A DNA stretch of 64,000 bases from contig CALCEX010000216.1 of the NCBI GenBank assembly GCA_937900325.1, positions 1 to 64,000 on the forward strand, read 5' to 3'. Positions 34,573-44,775 of this stretch are shown piece after piece (positions within the stretch are counted from its first letter, which is position 1; the number at the start of each line of letters is the position of its first letter). The position numbers were made by a program, and so were the translations under genes. The DNA is from an uncultured Clostridia bacterium (lineage in GTDB: Bacteria; Bacillota; Clostridia; Christensenellales; CAG-138). A model generated the notes under the pieces. It worked only from the letters and a program-made list of their open reading frames with translations, was not told the origin of the DNA and did not search any database.

Positions 34573-36315
34573 ATGCTGGAAAAGCTCAGGCGGGCCATGG
34601 AGGCCGCCGGTATGGATATGCTGCTGATACCCTCGGCAGACCCTCACGGTTCGGAGTACCCGGAGGAATACTTCAAGGCGCGCAAGCACTTTTCGGGCTT
34701 TACGGGCAGCGCCGGAACCCTGCTCATATGGCGGGAGGGCGCGGGGCTCTGGACGGACGGAAGGTATTTCCTTCAGGCGGAGAGGCAGCTTGAGGGCAGC
34801 GGCATAGACCTTTTCAAGATGCGGGAGCCCAACGTTCCCACGGTGAATGAGTTCATAGCGGAAAGCATAAAGGGCGGCGTACTGGGCGCAGACCTTCGCA
34901 CCATATCCGCCCATGAGGGCATTGAGCTGGAAAAAAGCGGCGTAAAGCTCAGGGACTGCCCCGGGATAATAGACGATAACTGGGAGGGAAGGCCCGCGCT
35001 TTCGGAGGAGCCGGCCTACGCGCTGCCCATGGAGCTTGCGGGGGTATCCGCAAAGGACAAGCTCGCGGCCGTCCGCGCCGAGATGGAAAAGCAAAATGCA
35101 AAGGCGTGCATATTTACCGATCTTTCGGATATAGCGTGGCTGTTCAATATAAGGGGCAACGACGTAAAGTACCTGCCCGTGGCGCTCTCCTATGCGATAG
35201 TTGAAAAGCATAAGGCGTATCTGTTCATGGACGCGAAAAAGGCCGCCCCCATAGCGGCGCACCTTAAAGCCCTGGATACCGGGATACTGCCTTATAACGC
35301 CATATATGAGTTCACGCTCCGCTACGGGGAGCAGGATACCCTGATGTGCGCGCTGTCCGTATTGAACTATAAGCTGTACAAGGGCATAGCGCGGTGCAAT
35401 GTGGTGGACACCGACCCGGTGCAGCTGATGAAGGCCGTAAAGAATCCTGTGGAGCTTGAGAACTTCCGCAGGACCCACATAAAGGACGGCGTCGCCGTCA
35501 CCCGCTTCATGCGCTGGGCCAAGACCCACGCGCGGGAGGGATACACCGAAATGCAGGCCGCCGATGCCCTCGAGGGCTTCCGCAAAGAGCAGGAGGGGTA
35601 TATGTACCCCAGCTTTGAGACCATCGCGGGCTACGGCCCCCACGGAGCAATAGTACACTATTCGGCCACCCCGGAGACGGATATACCGGTAAAGCCGGAG
35701 GGGCTGCTGCTGGTGGATTCCGGCGGGCAGTACATGGGCGGCACTACCGACATAACCCGCACCATAGCGCTGGGGCCGGTAACAAAAGAAGAAAAGCGGG
35801 CCTTTACCATAGTCCTTGAAAGCATGCTCGCGCTGCTCACCTTCAGGTTCCCCAGGGGCTGCGCGGGGTTCAATCTGGACGTTATAGCCCGCGCCCCCTT
35901 CTGGCGCAGGGGCATGGACTACAACCACGGCACGGGCCACGGCGTAGGCTATATGCTCTCGGTGCATGAGGGCCCAAACGGCATACGCTGGCAGCGCAGG
36001 GCAAAGGCCGAGGACGCGGAGTTCGCCCCCGGCATGATAACCTCGGACGAGCCGGGCATATACATCGAGGGCAAATACGGCGTCCGCCATGAGAACCTGA
36101 CGGAATGCGCGGAAACGGAGCCCGGCTCAAGGTATCTCGAGTTCAGGCCCATAACCTTCGCGCCCATAGACCTTGACGCCGTAGATGAGGAGACGCTCAG
36201 CGAAGCGGCAAGGCGGCGGCTCAACGCCTACCATAAGGAGGTATACGAAAAGCTCGCCCCCCATATGAGGGAGGAGGAGCTTGCGTGGCTGAAGGAATAT
36301 ACGAGGGAAATATAG
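34573..36315 (+). CDS. Aminopeptidase P (M24B, long form)
   Basis: 580 residues: two creatinase-like N-terminal domains (1-150, 155-300), the M24 catalytic domain (~305-525) and a C-terminal extension. Metal ligands are Asp in LVDSGGQYMGGTTDITRTIA (two), His in NHGTGHGVGYML, Glu in TSDEPGIYIEGKYGVRHENL and a final Glu shortly after. It removes N-terminal residues next to proline using two Mn ions in the cytosol. The ribosome site is weak (GGGAGG upstream). It precedes a YczE-like gene by one base. Confidence 0.92.
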   Translation: MLEKLRRAMEAAGMDMLLIPSADPHGSEYPEEYFKARKHFSGFTGSAGTLLIWREGAGLWTDGRYFLQAERQLEGSGIDLFKMREPNVPTVNEFIAESIKGGVLGADLRTISAHEGIELEKSGVKLRDCPGIIDDNWEGRPALSEEPAYALPMELAGVSAKDKLAAVRAEMEKQNAKACIFTDLSDIAWLFNIRGNDVKYLPVALSYAIVEKHKAYLFMDAKKAAPIAAHLKALDTGILPYNAIYEFTLRYGEQDTLMCALSVLNYKLYKGIARCNVVDTDPVQLMKAVKNPVELENFRRTHIKDGVAVTRFMRWAKTHAREGYTEMQAADALEGFRKEQEGYMYPSFETIAGYGPHGAIVHYSATPETDIPVKPEGLLLVDSGGQYMGGTTDITRTIALGPVTKEEKRAFTIVLESMLALLTFRFPRGCAGFNLDVIARAPFWRRGMDYNHGTGHGVGYMLSVHEGPNGIRWQRRAKAEDAEFAPGMITSDEPGIYIEGKYGVRHENLTECAETEPGSRYLEFRPITFAPIDLDAVDEETLSEAARRRLNAYHKEVYEKLAPHMREEELAWLKEYTREI

Positions 36316-36316
36316 C

Positions 36317-37057
36317 GTGAAGCAAAACGGGCCGGATAAAAAGCTGTTTTACAGATGGGGCGAGGCGGCGTTCGCGCTGGGCACCTTCTTCATAGCCCTG
36401 GGGGTTTCGCTTATGGAAAAGGGCGGCCTCGGTATGTCGATGGTGACGTCCCAATCCTATATAATATCTCTGGCCGCGCCGTTTCTGACCTTCGGCATGG
36501 CGGACTATATGCTCCAGGGGCTGCTGCTCATAGGGTATTATATCATAGTCCGCAGGTTCGACTGGAGAAATATGCTCTCCTTTGCCTCCGCCGTTATCTT
36601 CGGCGTGGCGCTCGACGGCATAATGTGGGCGCTGCGGGATATTCAGGCGGCGAGCCTTGCGCAGCGCATACTCCTTTTCGCCATCGGCATGCTGTTCAAC
36701 TCGCTGGGCGTGGCCTTCTTTTTCCAGACCTATCTGCCGCTTCAGGTGTACGAGCTGTTCGTGACCGGCATAGTGGAGCGCACCGGCTGGAGGCTGCACA
36801 GGGTAAAGACGGGCTTCGACCTGGGCTGCTGCCTGTCCTCCGTAATACTTTCCCTGATATTCTTCGGCAGGCTCAGGGCAATAGGCGTGGGGACGGTGGT
36901 ATGCGCGCTGTTTTCCGGCACTCTCATAGGCCTTTATACAAAGGCGATGCAAAGATACATAGACTTTTCGCCCGCCTGCCCGAAGCTTTACGCCTTCTTC
37001 GGGAAGGGCGCGGGGGAGCGGGCGCGGCAAAACGACATTCAAACCTTGGAGGAATAA
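36317..37057 (+). CDS. YczE/YitT-like integral membrane protein
   Basis: 246 residues from a GTG, one base after the aminopeptidase stop. Five to six membrane helices (FALGTFFIALGVSLMEKGGL, FLTFGMADYMLQGLLLIGYY, LLFAIGMLFNSLGVAFFF, LGCCLSSVILSLIFFG). The N-terminal GVSLMEKGGLGMS motif is typical of the YczE group, whose B. subtilis member affects surfactin production. No transport function has been shown in what I know of the family. Co-transcribed with its neighbours. Confidence 0.8.
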   Translation: MKQNGPDKKLFYRWGEAAFALGTFFIALGVSLMEKGGLGMSMVTSQSYIISLAAPFLTFGMADYMLQGLLLIGYYIIVRRFDWRNMLSFASAVIFGVALDGIMWALRDIQAASLAQRILLFAIGMLFNSLGVAFFFQTYLPLQVYELFVTGIVERTGWRLHRVKTGFDLGCCLSSVILSLIFFGRLRAIGVGTVVCALFSGTLIGLYTKAMQRYIDFSPACPKLYAFFGKGAGERARQNDIQTLEE

Positions 37058-37061
37058 GCAA

Positions 37062-39536
37062 ATGCAAAGAACACCCGGAAGCGGAGGACGGCAGAAGCGC
37101 GTATCCGGCAGCGGCAGCGTATTCAGGCGGGGCGGCGGCCTCGGCACAGGGCCCGTAGGCTCGGGAGGCGGCTTCGGAGGGAATTCCGGCGGCTCCGGCG
37201 GCAGGGGCGGCAGCAGGGGCGGCGGCAGCAGCATGGGTCTTATCGCCCTGCTCATAGCGTATCTGCTGGGCCGGGGCGGCGGAAACGGCGGCAGGCGCAA
37301 TGGCGGCTGCCTTTCCCGCATAATACTGCTTCTTGTGATACTTGCCCTGGGCTATATGGCGGTGCAGTGCGTTGCGGGCGGCCTGAGCGGAGACGGCGGC
37401 TACGGCTATGACGACGGCGGCATACAGCTTGTGGAGGCGGAGCCCACCCCCACGCCCAGGCCGCAGCTCGCCCAGACGCAGGCGGCGGCGGCGGACGCCA
37501 CCGTATCCAACCTTGCCCGGGAAAAGCGCACAAAAATAAAGGGCGGCGGCAGGGACGTGTATACCGTAATGGTATATATGTGCGGAACAGACCTCGAGAG
37601 CAACTACGGCATGGCCACAGCTGACATAAACGAGATGCTCCACGCCGATCTTTCGGATAAGGTCAACGTAATCATCGAGACCGGCGGCGCGGATAAATGG
37701 CAGAATACCGTAATAAGCAGCAAGGTAAACCAGATATACCAGATAAAGAACGAAGGCATACTTCGCCTCGAGTCCGACCTCGGCAAGAAGGCCATGACGA
37801 AGGCCGAAACGCTTACCGAGTTCATACGGTACTGCGAGACGAATTTCCCGGCGGACCGTTATTCGCTGATATTGTGGGATCACGGCGGAGGGTCCAACGC
37901 CGGCTACGGCTACGACCAGAAATTCCCGAACGGCTCCATGACGCTGGACGTATTCAACAAGGCGCTCAGGGACGCGGGCTGCACCTTCGACTTCATAGGC
38001 TTTGACGCCTGCCTTATGGCGACCCTTGAAACGGCGCTGGTGGCCGAGCAGTATTCGGATTACTTCATCGCGAGCGAGGAAACCGAGCCGGGCTGCGGCT
38101 GGTACTATACCAACTGGCTTACGGAGCTCAGCAAAAACACCTCCATGGATACCGTATCCATAGGCAAGACCATAATAGACGACTACACCACGGCCTGCCG
38201 CCAGCAGTCCTCCTCAAACCAGACCACGCTGTCATTGATAGACCTTGCGGAGCTTTCCGGAACCGTGCCGGAGGCGTTCAATAAGTTCGCCTCCTCCACA
38301 GTCGAGCTTATAGATTCCGACAGCTATTCCGTGGTATCCAACGCCCGGAGCAGGGCGAAGGAGTTCTCCTCCGGCATAAACCAGATAGACCTCATAAACT
38401 TCGCCGATAATATCGGAACGCCGGAGGCAGAGGCACTTGCGGAGGCGCTGCGCGGCTGCGTAAAGTACAACAGGGTGTCGCGGTCCCTCGCAAACGCCAA
38501 CGGCATATCCATATACTTCCCCTATCGGAAGCTTTCCTCCATGAACAGCATGGTGGATATATACGACGAGATAGGCATGGACGACGCCTATACCGACTGC
38601 ATAAGGAGCTTTGCCTCGGTGGCCGCCGGCGGCCAGCTTACCTCCAGCTCCTCCGGCTCCCCGCTCACCTCCCTCTTTGGGGATATGAGCGGCAGCGGCA
38701 ACAGCGCGGATATGCTTTCCGAGCTGCTCTCCGCGGCGCTTTCCGGCAGCGGCGGCTATTCCTCCTCCGGCGGCTATGCCTCCGCCGGCTCGAGCTATTC
38801 CGACCTTTATGATATGTTCGCGGGTATGCGCTCCGCCAAGAATAAGAAGGCCGTCTGGCTGGATAAGGAGGCCATTACCGCGGCTGAGGAGTTCTATTCG
38901 GAGAACAGCCTTGACGCATCCCGTCTCATCGCGACCCATAAGGACGGCAAAAACGTGCTTAAGCTTACCGGCGCCGAGTGGGAGCTGGTGCAGGATACGG
39001 CGCTGAACGTATTTATAGACGACGGAGAGGGCTACATAGACCTGGGCATAGACAACACCTATGAGTTTGACGACGACCTTGACCTCATACTGGACTACGA
39101 CAAGACCTGGATAGCCATAAACGGGCAGGCGGTGCATTACGAGTTCATGTCCAACGATGTGGACGGCGATTCCTACGTCATTACCGGCAGGGTTCCGGCG
39201 CTGCTCAACGGAGAGCGGGCAGACCTCATACTGGTGTTCACCGACGAGGACCCTTACGGCACTGTCGCGGGGGCGCGGACAGTATACGGCGGCGAGACGG
39301 ACACCGTAATGAAGGGCCTTATAGATATAAAGCCCGGCGACACGCTGGATTTCCTGTGCGATTATTACAGCTACGACGGGGAGTACCTGGACAGCTACAT
39401 GCTGGGCGGCCAGATGACGGTGGAGGGAGAGCTTACCATAACCAACGTGGAGCTGACCGGCGAAAAGGCCCTTTCCACCTTCCGCCTGACCGACATATAC
39501 GGCGCGCAGTACTGGACTGAGGCGCTTAAAAACTGA
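37062..39536 (+). CDS. Clostripain-family (C11) cysteine protease, membrane-anchored
   Basis: 824 residues. The N-terminus is a 60-residue Gly/Ser/Arg-rich stretch, then one membrane helix (RIILLLVILALGYMAVQCVA), so the rest is probably outside. The C11 catalytic dyad is present: His in LILWDHGGGSNAGYGYD and Cys in FIGFDACLMATLETALVAEQ. The domain ends with FASVAAGGQLTSS, a Ser/Gly linker of ~100 residues and a C-terminal beta-rich domain of ~230 residues with no match I know. Clostripains cut after Arg/Lys and self-activate. Only one base pair of operon space separates it from the YczE-like gene. Confidence 0.88.
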   Translation: MQRTPGSGGRQKRVSGSGSVFRRGGGLGTGPVGSGGGFGGNSGGSGGRGGSRGGGSSMGLIALLIAYLLGRGGGNGGRRNGGCLSRIILLLVILALGYMAVQCVAGGLSGDGGYGYDDGGIQLVEAEPTPTPRPQLAQTQAAAADATVSNLAREKRTKIKGGGRDVYTVMVYMCGTDLESNYGMATADINEMLHADLSDKVNVIIETGGADKWQNTVISSKVNQIYQIKNEGILRLESDLGKKAMTKAETLTEFIRYCETNFPADRYSLILWDHGGGSNAGYGYDQKFPNGSMTLDVFNKALRDAGCTFDFIGFDACLMATLETALVAEQYSDYFIASEETEPGCGWYYTNWLTELSKNTSMDTVSIGKTIIDDYTTACRQQSSSNQTTLSLIDLAELSGTVPEAFNKFASSTVELIDSDSYSVVSNARSRAKEFSSGINQIDLINFADNIGTPEAEALAEALRGCVKYNRVSRSLANANGISIYFPYRKLSSMNSMVDIYDEIGMDDAYTDCIRSFASVAAGGQLTSSSSGSPLTSLFGDMSGSGNSADMLSELLSAALSGSGGYSSSGGYASAGSSYSDLYDMFAGMRSAKNKKAVWLDKEAITAAEEFYSENSLDASRLIATHKDGKNVLKLTGAEWELVQDTALNVFIDDGEGYIDLGIDNTYEFDDDLDLILDYDKTWIAINGQAVHYEFMSNDVDGDSYVITGRVPALLNGERADLILVFTDEDPYGTVAGARTVYGGETDTVMKGLIDIKPGDTLDFLCDYYSYDGEYLDSYMLGGQMTVEGELTITNVELTGEKALSTFRLTDIYGAQYWTEALKN

Positions 39537-39573
39537 TAAGGCAGGGAACGGCTTTGCCCGGATAAAAACCAAC

Positions 39574-39615
39574 GCCCCCCGCCGCGCGCTTACAGCACGC
39601 ATGGCGGGGGGCGCT
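39574..39615 (+). terminator. Terminator after the clostripain-like gene
   Basis: GC-rich stem GCCCCCCGCC (39574-39583) / GGCGGGGGGC (39603-39612) with a 19-base loop, followed by GCTTTGCGTTTTC. Confidence 0.7.
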
Positions 39616-39767
39616 TTGCGTTTTCAGTTGGATCGCTGCAAAACTGCAAGCAGTCTTACTTTGCTTTGAACTCTATAAAAGATCGGCCTGCTTCAGCAAC
39701 GCTATACCGGCTTTGGCCCTGCGCAGCCCTTTGGCTGACGGCGGCCCGGAAAAATGCGGGCAGGAAG

Positions 39768-40406
39768 CTATCTCTCAAGATCGAACTTTCCGATCTCCCG
39801 CTCCAGCCTGCCATAAAACTGCGCGATATGGCTGCCGTCCACAAGCGCGTGATGCGCCAATATTGAAACAGGCATAACGGCCCTGCCGGATGCCGTAATT
39901 GAATATTTGCCCCAGGTGATCCTCGGATTTGACTCGTCATTGCAGGAAACGGGCTGAATAAGGGAGGTGTAATGCAGCCACGGGAGCGTCGATACGAAGT
40001 ACATGCTCTCAGAGTCCTCATCCTCCTTGATGCCGTTCGCCGCGCAGCTCCGCCTCGCTTCGTCTGCCGCCTCAAAGTAGCCGGACAGGCTCATGTGATG
40101 GCGCAGCGTGCAATAGCAATACCCGCCGTCCTGAGTGCGTTCCGTATGGGAGGTGGGGCATTCGGAATATTCTACGATCCGGCCGTCGCGTATCCTCTGC
40201 CTGAGCTCCGGAACAGCATCCGCCGCGAGGGCGGCGGCATGAAGGAAGGTAAGATAGAAGGACCGGCCCGTCTCTTTGCTGAAGCGTAAGGCTGCCGTTA
40301 CGTCCTGCTCAACAGTTACCCCGACGTAAGGGTACTGCAAGGAGCGAAAATAATCAAAATGCGCCTTTCTTGCGTAGCTACTCATATCGATCATACGGAC
40401 AGACAT
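39768..40406 (-). CDS. Chloramphenicol acetyltransferase-like O-acetyltransferase
   Basis: 212 residues, the usual CAT length. The catalytic HHxxxDG is present near the C-terminus (LAHHALVDGSHIAQFY). The N-terminus (HFDYFRSLQYPYVGVTVEQDVTA) and the middle (SMYFVSTLPWLHYTSLIQPV) fit type-A CAT. Such enzymes move acetyl from acetyl-CoA to a hydroxyl. Many Clostridia carry CAT-like proteins that are not drug-resistance enzymes, so the acceptor is left open. Confidence 0.87.
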   Translation of the reverse strand: MSVRMIDMSSYARKAHFDYFRSLQYPYVGVTVEQDVTAALRFSKETGRSFYLTFLHAAALAADAVPELRQRIRDGRIVEYSECPTSHTERTQDGGYCYCTLRHHMSLSGYFEAADEARRSCAANGIKEDEDSESMYFVSTLPWLHYTSLIQPVSCNDESNPRITWGKYSITASGRAVMPVSILAHHALVDGSHIAQFYGRLEREIGKFDLER

Positions 40407-40473
40407 TTGCGTTTACTCCCCTTTGCGTATATTTCTTATCTCCGGTTTGAGCCTGAATACTGGCTCGCTCTGT

Positions 40474-41352
40474 TTATTCAATGCGGTTGGCGTCCGCTAT
40501 CTTTCTGAATTCGTCCTCCATATACTGCTTGAAAAGGGCAAGGCTGGGCTTTGCCAGGTTGTGCATATTCCAGAACATATGCACCGTCCGGTAAACAGGA
40601 GACTCGAACGGGATCATAACGCCTGAGTCCTTGAAAAGGGTCGCCCATGACAGGCACGGGGCCAGGGTTATCCCCATGCCCAGATTAAAGTATTGGAGAA
40701 GGCAGTAAAGGTCGTTGCTGACTATGGAAATTTTCGGTATAAAACCGGCGTTTTCCGCAACCGCGCTGAAGATCTGGAACATCTGGTTGCTGGTGCTGGA
40801 AATTATGAATTTTTCATTTTTCAGCTCCTCTACGGCTACCCTGCTTCTGCCTGCAAGACGGTGACCGTAGGGCACTGCGATGCGTATTTCCTCCCTTAGA
40901 AGTATCCTGCTGCTGTCATACTGCGCCATCCGGTCCACGCCGCCTATGCAGAGGTCAAACGGACCGGGATCGCCCCAGTCGTTGTATATGGAGAAGTTTA
41001 CGCCCGGATAATCCTTTGAAAAGCTGTCAATACAATGGATGCAGGTGTTCCTGTGATACATTATGGCAAGGCGGAGGTCGCCGGAAAGGGCGTCCTTCTT
41101 CGCCTTCACCTCTCTCATGCCGCGATCCAGGTGCTCCAGGGCCTTTTCGACCTCGGACATAAAAAGCTGGCCTGGTCCTGTAAGGGTCAGGTGATTTTTG
41201 CTTCTGTCAAACAGCTTTGCGCCCAGCTCCGATTCAAGGCTCGATATCGTTTTGGACATTGCGGGCTGGGGGATGCCGTGTACCTTTGCCGCCTGCGAAA
41301 TATTCAGCATCTTCCCTACGGTATAGAAGTATCTCAGCCTCATCAGATCCAT
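40474..41352 (-). CDS. LysR-family transcription regulator
   Basis: 292 residues with an N-terminal winged helix-turn-helix (MDLMRLRYFYTVGKMLNISQ; AAKVHGIPQPAMSKTISSLE) and an effector domain to residue ~290. It is divergent from the AEC carrier gene at 41553, with about 200 bp between, so it probably controls the carrier and perhaps the following unit. The intergenic region holds AT-rich repeats (ATATATGCTATCAGATATAT). Confidence 0.88.
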   Translation of the reverse strand: MDLMRLRYFYTVGKMLNISQAAKVHGIPQPAMSKTISSLESELGAKLFDRSKNHLTLTGPGQLFMSEVEKALEHLDRGMREVKAKKDALSGDLRLAIMYHRNTCIHCIDSFSKDYPGVNFSIYNDWGDPGPFDLCIGGVDRMAQYDSSRILLREEIRIAVPYGHRLAGRSRVAVEELKNEKFIISSTSNQMFQIFSAVAENAGFIPKISIVSNDLYCLLQYFNLGMGITLAPCLSWATLFKDSGVMIPFESPVYRTVHMFWNMHNLAKPSLALFKQYMEDEFRKIADANRIE

Positions 41353-41552
41353 GCCAGATCACCTTTCATAATATATGCTATCAGATATATATTACATATA
41401 AAAATATGTATTTTCAATATCTTTTTTACTGTGTTAAAGTAATGCCAACCTGAATGTAAAGTAATAATAAGCAATAGCGGACCGGGCGGCAGCAGGCCGG
41501 CACAGGCATCTGCGAAATAATCAGCGCAAATTAAAAAAACAGGAGCAGTACC

Positions 41553-42491
41553 TTGGAAAGCCTTACCATATCATTTAACGCGATAGTTCCGATGTTTTTG
41601 ATAATAGCCATCGGCTGCGCATTCAAAAGCGCGGGGTGGATAACCCCTGATGAAGTAAAGCGCTTTAATAAGATCGTATTTCATTCGTTTATGCCAGCAA
41701 TGCTTTTCCAAAGCATATACGGCTCGGAGCTGTCGAAGCTGATAGACCCGGGATATCTGGCATTCGTGCTGCTCTCGGTGACGGTCACCTTTATTATCGC
41801 CATACTTGCGGTGCTTCCCCTGGAAAAGGACGGGGCGAAGCGCGGGGCGATGATACACGCCGCATACCGCAGCAACTACATACTGCTTGGCACGCCGATC
41901 GTCGCCGCGCTGACGTCCGACGGCGACACGGGCATGGCGGCGGTGGTGGCCAGCGTGACCATACCGCTCTATACCGTGCTTGCGGTAATAATGCTGGAAT
42001 ATTTCAGGAACGGAAGGCTGCGGCCCGGCGGAATGCTCAGAAGCCTGGCGAAGAACCCGCTCATAATAGCCTCCTTAGCGGGAATAATAGTAAAAATCGC
42101 CGGAATACGCCTTCCCGGCGTGCTTGAATCGGCCGTGTCAAAGCTGAACTCGGCCGCGTCTCCGGCAGCGCTGCTGCTGCTCGGCGCAAGCTTCGACTGG
42201 AAGCAGGTGGCCGGCGAGAGGCGTAACATCTTAATATCCACCGCTTTGCGCCTGGTGATATTCCCGGCCGTAATGCTTACCGCCGGCGCGCTGATCGGCT
42301 ACCGAGGCGTGGAGTTTGTCACTCTGATCCCCCTGTTTGCCTCTCCCACGGCCGTAAACACATTTAATATGGATCAGGAGATGGGCGCGGATCTGAACAT
42401 CGCAAGCGGCGCAATAGCGGTATCAACAGCGCTGTCCTTCGTAACGCTGTTCATATGGATAAGCCTTTTCAAATATCTCGGAATGTTTTGA
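41553..42491 (+). CDS. AEC family (auxin efflux carrier-like) transporter
   Basis: 312 residues, about ten membrane helices in two bundles. The start is a TTG at 41553, backed by AGGAG eight bases upstream. The helix-break GCAFKSAGWITPDEVKRFNK motif and the second-half LGASFDWKQVAGERRN are typical of the AEC/BART group. AEC proteins carry organic acids such as malate or lactate. Given malic enzyme and LarA downstream, an organic-acid substrate is plausible. A LysR regulator is divergent. Confidence 0.87.
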   Translation: MESLTISFNAIVPMFLIIAIGCAFKSAGWITPDEVKRFNKIVFHSFMPAMLFQSIYGSELSKLIDPGYLAFVLLSVTVTFIIAILAVLPLEKDGAKRGAMIHAAYRSNYILLGTPIVAALTSDGDTGMAAVVASVTIPLYTVLAVIMLEYFRNGRLRPGGMLRSLAKNPLIIASLAGIIVKIAGIRLPGVLESAVSKLNSAASPAALLLLGASFDWKQVAGERRNILISTALRLVIFPAVMLTAGALIGYRGVEFVTLIPLFASPTAVNTFNMDQEMGADLNIASGAIAVSTALSFVTLFIWISLFKYLGMF

Positions 42492-42515
42492 TATAAAAGA
42501 CGGAGGGGGAACGAT

Positions 42516-43193
42516 ATGAACCTCAGTGAACTGAGAAAAGCTGCACGAAATGACCTTAAGGGGAAGTGGCACATCGGCATAATTATCACAATAGTTGCCT
42601 TTGTCATAGGCGTTTATTCTTTTGGCCTTATGCCGATGATAAACCTTCCCGCGGAAGAATGGCTCAAGGATCCTTCAATTTTAATAAAAGACTGGAGAAA
42701 TATATTCTATTTCGACATGCGCTCGGTGCGTATGGGGCTATTCCATCTTCTTGGGGCTGCCGGTGTGCTGGGACAGTGCTACTGCTTTCTGCTTATAGCA
42801 AACAATGAGCAATGCAGGATAAGAGATATTTTTCACTGCTACCCTCAAATGGCGCCGGCAATAGGTCTCAGGCTGCTTCGGTCCGTCTATACCTTCATCG
42901 GTCTCAGCCTGTTCGTTATTCCCGGAATATATTTGTACTACACATATGCGCTTTCACCCTGGATAATGGCGGACGACCCGAACATAGGCGCGCGCAGGGC
43001 TCTTCAGCTCAGCAAGCGCGTCATGAACGGATATAAGATGAAGCTGTTTCTCCTTGATCTGTCCTTTATCGGCTGGTTTGCGCTGTGCGTGCTCAGTATG
43101 GGCATTGGGCTGCTGTTCCTGATCCCATATCACTGCACGGCAAGAGCGGAATTTTTTAAAGGGATCAGGAGCAGGTCAAAGCCCGCACAATAA
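42516..43193 (+). CDS. DUF975 family membrane protein
   Basis: 225 residues. Begins with the DUF975 hallmark MNLSELRKAARNDLKGKW, followed by four to six membrane helices (IIITIVAFVIGVYSFGLMPM, YTFIGLSLFVIPGIYLYYTY, LSFIGWFALCVLSMGIGLLF). The function is unknown. Ribosome site GGAGGGGG; 24 bases after the AEC gene, so co-transcribed. Confidence 0.85.
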   Translation: MNLSELRKAARNDLKGKWHIGIIITIVAFVIGVYSFGLMPMINLPAEEWLKDPSILIKDWRNIFYFDMRSVRMGLFHLLGAAGVLGQCYCFLLIANNEQCRIRDIFHCYPQMAPAIGLRLLRSVYTFIGLSLFVIPGIYLYYTYALSPWIMADDPNIGARRALQLSKRVMNGYKMKLFLLDLSFIGWFALCVLSMGIGLLFLIPYHCTARAEFFKGIRSRSKPAQ

Positions 43194-43371
43194 ATGCGTT
43201 AACTCGCTGCGAATACTTTTTGCAGTGACCATAAAAATAAAAAAGATATCTATATATTTGGCGGGCCCGGCTGAATATGCAGATACCCCGGGAGAGGAGG
43301 CAAGTTAAAAGAGTAACCGCAATTATAAGGGCCAAACAAGGATAACACACAAGAGAAACTTTGGAGGGAAT

Positions 43372-44775
43372 ATGGAAGCTATCAAAAAGCAAAAGAAACA
43401 CTTTGAAGTGCCTGGTACGTATGTAATACTTACCGCACTGATCATACTGATGATACTGCTTACCTACATACTGCCCGCAGGTACATATGATTTCGCGGAA
43501 GACGGCAAGACCGTTATCCCCGGAACCTATCATCATGTTGAAAGCAACCCCGCAGGTATAATGGACTTCTTCAATTGCTTCTTTAAGGGCATGAGCAAGG
43601 GTTCCGGAACTATCTTCCTTATCTTCATGATCGGCGGCGCTTTCAAGATGCTTGAAGATACCGGCACTATCAAGGCCGCAATAGCATGGCTGATAAAGAA
43701 GACCAAGGGCAACTATAAGATCATATTGCCCGCAATAGGCATCATGATGGCCGCTCTGGGCTCGGTGGGCGCCGGCAACAACATAGCCCTTGCTTTCGCA
43801 CCCATAATGATAATGGTATGTAAAAAGCTGAAGCTTGACCCCATCGTGGCAGTCGCAGCAATGTATATACCTTCCAGCACCGGTACCGTGTCCTCCCCTA
43901 TCGAACCCTTCAACACCCTTATAGGTCAGGAGATCGCCGGTCTGCCCCAGATGTCCGGCGCGGGCGTTCGCCTTATTGCGTGGATTGTTTTCGTAGGCGT
44001 TGCCATAGGCTACATTGTCCGCTATGCTAACCGCATAAGCAAGGATCCCAGCAAGTCCATAGTTGGCTGCTATACTGATGACGAAGAGGTCGGAAATCAG
44101 GATGCTGCTCTTGCAGACGTTGCCGATAAGCTGACCGTGCGTCACGTTCTCTGCCTTGTCGTGCTGCTGGCCGTTTTCGTGGTATACGCATACGGCACCA
44201 TAAAGTACACCTGGGGTATCTCTCAGCTGGGCGCCTGCATGATGATCCTTGCCTTTGCATCCGGCATCATCGGCGGCATGACTCCCGACCAGATGGAAAA
44301 ATCCTTCACAGCCGGCGCAAAGACCATGACCTATTCCGCGCTGCTGGTTGGCTTTGCCAATGCTCTTAGCGTAATAATGACTGATGCAAACATCATGCAT
44401 ACCGTTATAAACGCTATATCCATTCCTCTCGGCGCTCTGCCCGCCGCCCTTTCCGCAGTCGGTATGTTCATCGTTAACCTGCTGATGAACATCTTCATCT
44501 CCTCTTCTTCCGGCCAGGCTTACGTTATCATGCCCCTTATGGCGCCTCTTGCGGACGTCGTGGGAGTTACCCGTCAGGTAGCCGTTTCCGCTTACTGCTT
44601 CGGCGAAGCCATCGGCAACCCTCTGTTCCCCACCGCCGCCCTGATCATGGGCATCTGCGGTATAGCGGGCGTAAAGTACGACAAATGGCTTAAGTTTGTA
44701 GTGCCCCTTACCGGAATACTCTGCGGTCTGGCGGTAATATTCCTGGTAGTTACTCAGACTCTGGGTTGGTCCTGA
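43372..44775 (+). CDS. YfcC/DcuC-type anaerobic carrier
   Basis: 467 residues with 11-12 membrane helices of the C4-dicarboxylate anaerobic carrier-like (YfcC) group: VPGTYVILTALIILMILLTY and the conserved PAGTYDF near the N-terminus, VGAGNNIALAFAPIMIM in the first half, and NIFISSSSGQAYVIMPLMAP in the second. Members are thought to carry C4-dicarboxylates, peptides or basic amino acids; experimental evidence is thin. It precedes pepT by 96 bases, and in many genomes such carriers pair with a peptidase, suggesting peptide uptake. Confidence 0.87.
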   Translation: MEAIKKQKKHFEVPGTYVILTALIILMILLTYILPAGTYDFAEDGKTVIPGTYHHVESNPAGIMDFFNCFFKGMSKGSGTIFLIFMIGGAFKMLEDTGTIKAAIAWLIKKTKGNYKIILPAIGIMMAALGSVGAGNNIALAFAPIMIMVCKKLKLDPIVAVAAMYIPSSTGTVSSPIEPFNTLIGQEIAGLPQMSGAGVRLIAWIVFVGVAIGYIVRYANRISKDPSKSIVGCYTDDEEVGNQDAALADVADKLTVRHVLCLVVLLAVFVVYAYGTIKYTWGISQLGACMMILAFASGIIGGMTPDQMEKSFTAGAKTMTYSALLVGFANALSVIMTDANIMHTVINAISIPLGALPAALSAVGMFIVNLLMNIFISSSSGQAYVIMPLMAPLADVVGVTRQVAVSAYCFGEAIGNPLFPTAALIMGICGIAGVKYDKWLKFVVPLTGILCGLAVIFLVVTQTLGWS

